Positions 5,871 through 8,302 of a stretch of 8,302 bases of DNA are shown here, one piece after another. Source of the stretch: Candidatus Brockarchaeota archaeon (GTDB lineage: Archaea > Thermoproteota > EX4484-205 > DTQO01); contig JAFNJA010000087.1 in NCBI GenBank assembly GCA_017601265.1, positions 1 through 8,302 on the forward strand, read 5' to 3'. The notes under the pieces are model-generated. The model saw only the letters and a list, made by a program, of their open reading frames with translations, searched no databases and had not been told where the DNA came from. The translations under genes were made by a program, and so were the position numbers. The stretch's first letter is position 1. The number at the start of each line of letters is the position of its first letter.

Positions 5871-6246
5871 GGCTGCCTGCTTGCATAAAAGGTCATTTTT
5901 ACCTCCGATTCTACCATGCCTTCCCCGGCCACCCAACAGAGGGTACCCGTTCCAACCTATAAGCATGCCTGCTCAACAGAATGGCCGCTCCCCAAGAGCG
6001 GATCTCCATCCGGCCCTGCCAGTTGTTTGGGCGCGGAAATGTCGAACGTGGGCTGGCCTGAGCGCGTCTCGGAAACATGGCCAAATTTTCTGGACGCGTT
6101 TTAAGGGAGCGCGTAGGCAACTTCAACCGTAAAGGGGATCCTCCTCGCTTCATTTGGCCATCCAACGAAACATCGAGGCCCGATTTACCGCGGCGTGCCA
6201 CCGTCGGAGAGAACGCATATCAGCCCTCGATTCCAGGCCCGGGTTC
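5871..6246. other. Spacer upstream of iolB, with a small hairpin and no supported gene
   Basis: No frame on either strand shows a recognisable protein. A perfect 6-base-pair hairpin, CCGCTC-CCCAA-GAGCGG, lies at 5985-6001 with no T-run after it. Possible TATA-like elements on the + strand are GTTTTAAG near 6097-6104 and a weak GCATATCA at 6216-6223. The latter is centred 28 bases before the preferred iolB start. Codons from TTG 6154 to 6246 are open in the iolB frame but do not look like the family's N-terminus. Confidence 0.35.
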
Positions 6247-7080
6247 GTGAAGCTGAAGGTCCAAAAGGAAAGGGGATTGAACCGCGTTATCGGGCCGGGA
6301 GATGGGGGTCTGAGGTACCTGAGTTTCTCTAGGCTGGCATTGGAAGCCGGGAGCTCTTGCAGCGGCGAAACCGGAATGGAGGAGGTTGCGATCGTCGTCC
6401 TGTCGGGCACCTGCTCCGTATCGGCGGGGAAGGCCGAGTTCGAAGGCGTTGGGAACAGGCCGAACGTCTTCTCAGGCAAGCCTTTCCTCGTGTACCTCCC
6501 AAGAGGGACGAAGTACACGATCCGAGCCTCGAGTAGCCTGGACGCCGCGATCGTAGGATCGCTCAGCGAAATGGACGCGGAACCGATCCTCGTCAGGCCC
6601 GAGGACGCCGCGGAATCCGAGGTCGGGTTTTTGAACTGGAGGAGGAGGGTCGTGAAAGCCTTCGGAGAGGAAAGGGTCGCGGACAAGCTCCTTGTGGGCG
6701 AGACCATCAACCCACCTGGCTGCTGGAGCAGCGTTCCGCCCCACAAGCACGACAGGCACGATCCGCCGAACGAGTTCGAGTTGGAAGAGATCTACTTCTA
6801 CAAGTTGATGCCGCCGCAAGGATTTGGCCTGCAGTGGATATACTCGCCGGAGGGCGAAGGGGGAAGGCTGAACGAAGCCATCGTCGTAGAGGAAGACGAT
6901 CTAGTGGCGATACCCAGGGGGTACCATCCGGTCGTCGCTGGCCCGGGGTACAGGCTTTACTACCTATGGGCGATGGCGGGTAAGAACAGGGAGTACGGCA
7001 GGTTCAAGGTGGATCCTAAACACGCGTGGCTCAGCAACTGCGAACCGATCGTGAGGGAATTCCTCGAAAAAAGGCCCTGA
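6247..7080 (+). CDS. iolB: 5-deoxy-glucuronate isomerase, KduI/IolB cupin family
   Basis: IolB converts 5-deoxy-D-glucuronate to 2-deoxy-5-keto-D-gluconate in the cytoplasm, a middle step of myo-inositol breakdown. The C-terminal cupin half is highly typical: SSVPPHKHDRHDPP, LEEIYFYKLMPPQGFGLQ, then IPRGYHPVVAGPGYRLYYLW and MAGKNR, with a DPKHAW near the end. Expected metal ligands are visible as His166, His168, Glu181 and His227. The N-terminal half has the family's RYLSF, VLSGTCSVSAG and GNRPNVFSG segments. The start at GTG 6247 gives 277 residues, matching the roughly 270 of known IolB proteins. The same frame opens at TTG 6154, but the extra 31 residues are arginine-rich and unlike the family. 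The gene stands alone: no iolC, iolD, iolE or iolG homologue is adjacent, although a Gfo/Idh-family gene lies 3.7 kb away and a broken transporter faces it. A related KduI-type role is less likely. Confidence 0.88.
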   Translation: MKLKVQKERGLNRVIGPGDGGLRYLSFSRLALEAGSSCSGETGMEEVAIVVLSGTCSVSAGKAEFEGVGNRPNVFSGKPFLVYLPRGTKYTIRASSSLDAAIVGSLSEMDAEPILVRPEDAAESEVGFLNWRRRVVKAFGEERVADKLLVGETINPPGCWSSVPPHKHDRHDPPNEFELEEIYFYKLMPPQGFGLQWIYSPEGEGGRLNEAIVVEEDDLVAIPRGYHPVVAGPGYRLYYLWAMAGKNREYGRFKVDPKHAWLSNCEPIVREFLEKRP

Positions 7081-7101
7081 ACGCCTCGAGCGCCTGCAAG
7101 C

Positions 7102-7448
7102 CTAACAACGCAGGAATTGCGGCGCGGCAAGGCTCGCGGTCAAGAATGCCGCGCTGAAGGGTGAGGCGAACCTTATACAAAACAGACCCAGCACGGCCTC
7201 CTCTTCCGCTGGCGTTATAGAGGCCGCGAGGCTTTCCGCCATGAAGTACAGGCCGCGACCCATCCCCAGCCCTTTATCGGGAGTTATGTCCGCCACCACC
7301 GCGTTCACAGGAGACCAAGCGCCGCTGCTGAAGAACGCGTACAAGTACTCGGCCGCAAGCGAGGGAAACCCGGTCGGAAGAAATAAAAACAAACTTCCAC
7401 GAACATTTGCGTCATGCAGACGATCCAGAAAGGCATAAACCCGTTCAC
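7102..7448 (-). pseudogene. Decayed MFS transporter
   Basis: The remains of a major-facilitator permease lie in two frames. The first helix, GFMPFWIVCMTQMFVE followed by VCFYFF, reads from GTG 7448. The sequence then slips near the T-rich run at about 7380-7390 into a frame giving LPTGFPSLAAEYLYAFF, SSGAWSPVNAVVADITPDKG, GRGLYFMAESLAASITPA, then FSAAFLTASLAAPQFLRC and a stop at 7102. The 'VADxxPxxxRGxGxG' loop after a transmembrane helix is the typical MFS signature between helices four and five. Intact MFS proteins have about 400 residues and 12 helices. Here helices 2-3 appear missing or collapsed and the whole C-terminal half is absent. A TATA-like AGCTTTAATG near 7484-7493 remains at a suitable distance. 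It may once have served sugar or polyol import with iolB, but this is inference from position only. Confidence 0.65.
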
Positions 7449-7535
7449 TTTTGGAGCGTTTTCCGCGGCCAGAATCGAACCTGCATTAAAGCTCGACTGG
7501 GATCCGGTCGGCGGACGGTAGGTACGCAAAAGGAG

Positions 7536-7570
7536 GCGGAGATCTACCGTCTCTCCGCAGTCGGTTTTTT
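7536..7570. terminator. Hairpin with flanking T-runs, possible bidirectional terminator
   Basis: A perfect 7-base-pair stem, GCGGAGA (7536-7542) with TCTCCGC (7552-7558), closes a 9-base loop. On the + strand it is followed by AGTCGG and six T's (7565-7570). On the minus strand the same stem is followed by CTCCTTTT. It lies between the end of the GNAT gene (7617, minus strand) and the transporter remnant, where a terminator would be useful. Archaeal termination depends mainly on U-tracts, so the hairpin may be incidental. Confidence 0.4.
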
Positions 7571-7616
7571 ATGAATCGCCTCCAAAGAATGGAATTGTTA
7601 GGAGATCCGGCCCTCG

Positions 7617-8105
7617 CTACCCAGAATGCGGTGCTTCGCGCGCCCGAAGTTCCTTTGCCATCTTGTAATAGGTGAAGCTTCGCTTTCCAACTGAAAATGT
7701 GGCTTCCTCCAACGTGGCGTAGCCAAGCGAATCGTAGAATCCTTTGGAGAGGGGCGTCGATTCCAAGGAGACGGTTTTGACTCCTTTTTCCAAGGCCCTT
7801 TCTTCCAATTCCCTCATGATCGCTTTTCCGAACCCCTTCCTTTGATGAGAAGGGTGGACGAATACGCCCTGGATGCTGTCGCCGATCAACGTACCCGAGC
7901 CCATTATCCTGCCTTCGTACTCCAACACGAGCGTAAAGCCTTCCCTCGCCCTGTCTAGGATGCGCTTCCTTGAATGGTGTTCCTCCGCCAAGTGTTCCCT
8001 GTATTCTACTGGGTATTCGGAATAGCAGGCGCTTACCGTCTCGTCGATCAAGTCCTTCACTGCCCCAAGATCTGAATCGTGGAACTCCCTCAACTTGCCC
8101 TTCAT
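7617..8105 (-). CDS. GNAT-family N-acetyltransferase
   Basis: This is a 162-residue cytoplasmic acetyltransferase of the GNAT fold. After an N-terminal strand and helices (REFHDSDLGAVKDLIDE) and the central strands (FTLVLEYEGRIMGSGTL), the acetyl-CoA-binding motif A is at residues 81-95: GVFVHPSHQRKGFGKA, with the R/Q-x-x-G-x-G/A signature as QRKGFG. The typical C-terminal half follows, with a strand VSLEST and KGFYDSLGY (residues 121-129), where a tyrosine often acts as the general acid. The substrate cannot be predicted. The ATG at 8105 overlaps the stop of the upstream gene in an ATGA arrangement (4 bases), implying translational coupling with the second acetyltransferase. A weak GGGAC lies just upstream. 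Confidence 0.88.
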   Translation of the reverse strand: MKGKLREFHDSDLGAVKDLIDETVSACYSEYPVEYREHLAEEHHSRKRILDRAREGFTLVLEYEGRIMGSGTLIGDSIQGVFVHPSHQRKGFGKAIMRELEERALEKGVKTVSLESTPLSKGFYDSLGYATLEEATFSVGKRSFTYYKMAKELRAREAPHSG

Positions 8106-8302
8106 CGTCCCGCGTCCTCCTTTGGCGTGAGGCGCCTCGCCAACTCCTCTAGGCGCGTGTTGGCGGCGATTATCACGGGCTTGAATCCTAGCCCTTTCCA
8201 GAACCCCTCGGCCTCCTCATTCCCCACGGCATACCTTACCGTCACCTCCTCGACGCCTTCTTGGCGGAAGAACCGGCACAAGCCTTTCACCAACCGCTTT
8301 CC
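8102..8302 (-). CDS. Second GNAT-family acetyltransferase, 3' end only
   Basis: This is the C-terminal 66 residues of a gene that starts beyond the right edge; the frame is open to base 8302. It begins inside the acetyl-CoA-binding helix (GKRLVKGLCRFF), then has the strand EEVTVRYAVGNEEAEGFWKGLGFKP, split here by the usual asparagine and E-A-x-x-F-W-x-x-L-G-F motif, and ends with a helix LEELARRL and a short charged tail. This is typical of the second half of GNAT proteins. It stops with TGA at 8104-8102, overlapping the ATG of the next GNAT gene by four bases, so the two form an operon. The sequences differ enough that this is not a recent duplication as far as the visible part shows. Confidence 0.8.
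   Translation of the reverse strand, partial: GKRLVKGLCRFFRQEGVEEVTVRYAVGNEEAEGFWKGLGFKPVIIAANTRLEELARRLTPKEDAGR

Noticed and set aside
5985..6001. Small hairpin CCGCTC-CCCAA-GAGCGG as a terminator or structured RNA
   Set aside because: It is only six base pairs with no T-run or conserved surroundings. I note it in the spacer entry but do not call a function.
5911..6201. 96-codon minus-strand frame in the spacer before iolB
   Set aside because: It is arginine/proline-rich with no motif, overlaps the iolB upstream region, and has no ribosome site or TATA box at the right place.
6150..6746. 198-codon minus-strand frame antisense to iolB
   Set aside because: It lies entirely opposite a clear IolB gene with complete metal-binding motifs; its composition follows from the opposite strand.
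1..8302. CRISPR arrays, insertion sequences, attachment sites, defence systems
   Set aside because: I saw no regularly spaced repeats, transposase motifs or terminal inverted repeats anywhere in the window.

Overview
The window looks archaeal. It is GC-rich and uses AGG heavily for arginine. Most genes lack a clear Shine-Dalgarno sequence and instead have TATA-like boxes about 23-37 bases before the start codon, as expected for leaderless or short-leader archaeal transcripts. One secreted protein ends in a PEF-type sorting tail of the kind processed by archaeosortases. A Thermoproteota-type lineage (for example Bathyarchaeia or relatives) is my best guess, but no marker gene here fixes the taxonomy.

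Layout from left to right. (1) The 3' end of a uroporphyrinogen-decarboxylase-fold gene runs on the + strand (1-291). (2) It converges on a minus-strand pair: a Gfo/Idh/MocA oxidoreductase (2495-1452) followed 34 bases later by an aminoglycoside-phosphotransferase-fold kinase (1417-325). The kinase is broken by a frameshift at a CATGCATG duplication. (3) Upstream, also on the minus strand, lies a small PH/GRAM-like protein (2889-2575). (4) A 370-base spacer follows, then a small four-helix membrane protein (3611-3261). (5) Next come a remnant of a cysteine-rich DUF3795-type gene (3857-3741) and a 436-residue exported protein (5249-3939). The exported protein has a signal peptide, a DNRLRE/CBM96-like domain, an unassigned second domain and a PEF-CTERM-like anchor. 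(6) After an AT-rich spacer comes a 75-residue cysteine-rich orphan (5843-5616). (7) On the + strand is an IolB-type 5-deoxy-glucuronate isomerase (6247-7080), a cupin enzyme of myo-inositol catabolism. (8) Facing it is a decayed MFS transporter (7448-7102). (9) The window ends with two tandem GNAT acetyltransferase genes on the minus strand that overlap by ATGA.

The left block (UROD-fold protein, sugar-type dehydrogenase, small-molecule kinase) and iolB suggest use of sugar-like or polyol substrates. No complete pathway is visible, so any functional link between them is inference. Three of about eleven loci are broken (kinase, DUF3795 gene, transporter). This is either a stretch undergoing gene loss or, for the kinase especially, possibly an assembly error. 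I found no CRISPR array, insertion sequence, tRNA or rRNA, and no convincing new multi-gene system. The most unusual items are the archaeosortase-type surface protein, the archaeal iolB and the cysteine-rich orphan.
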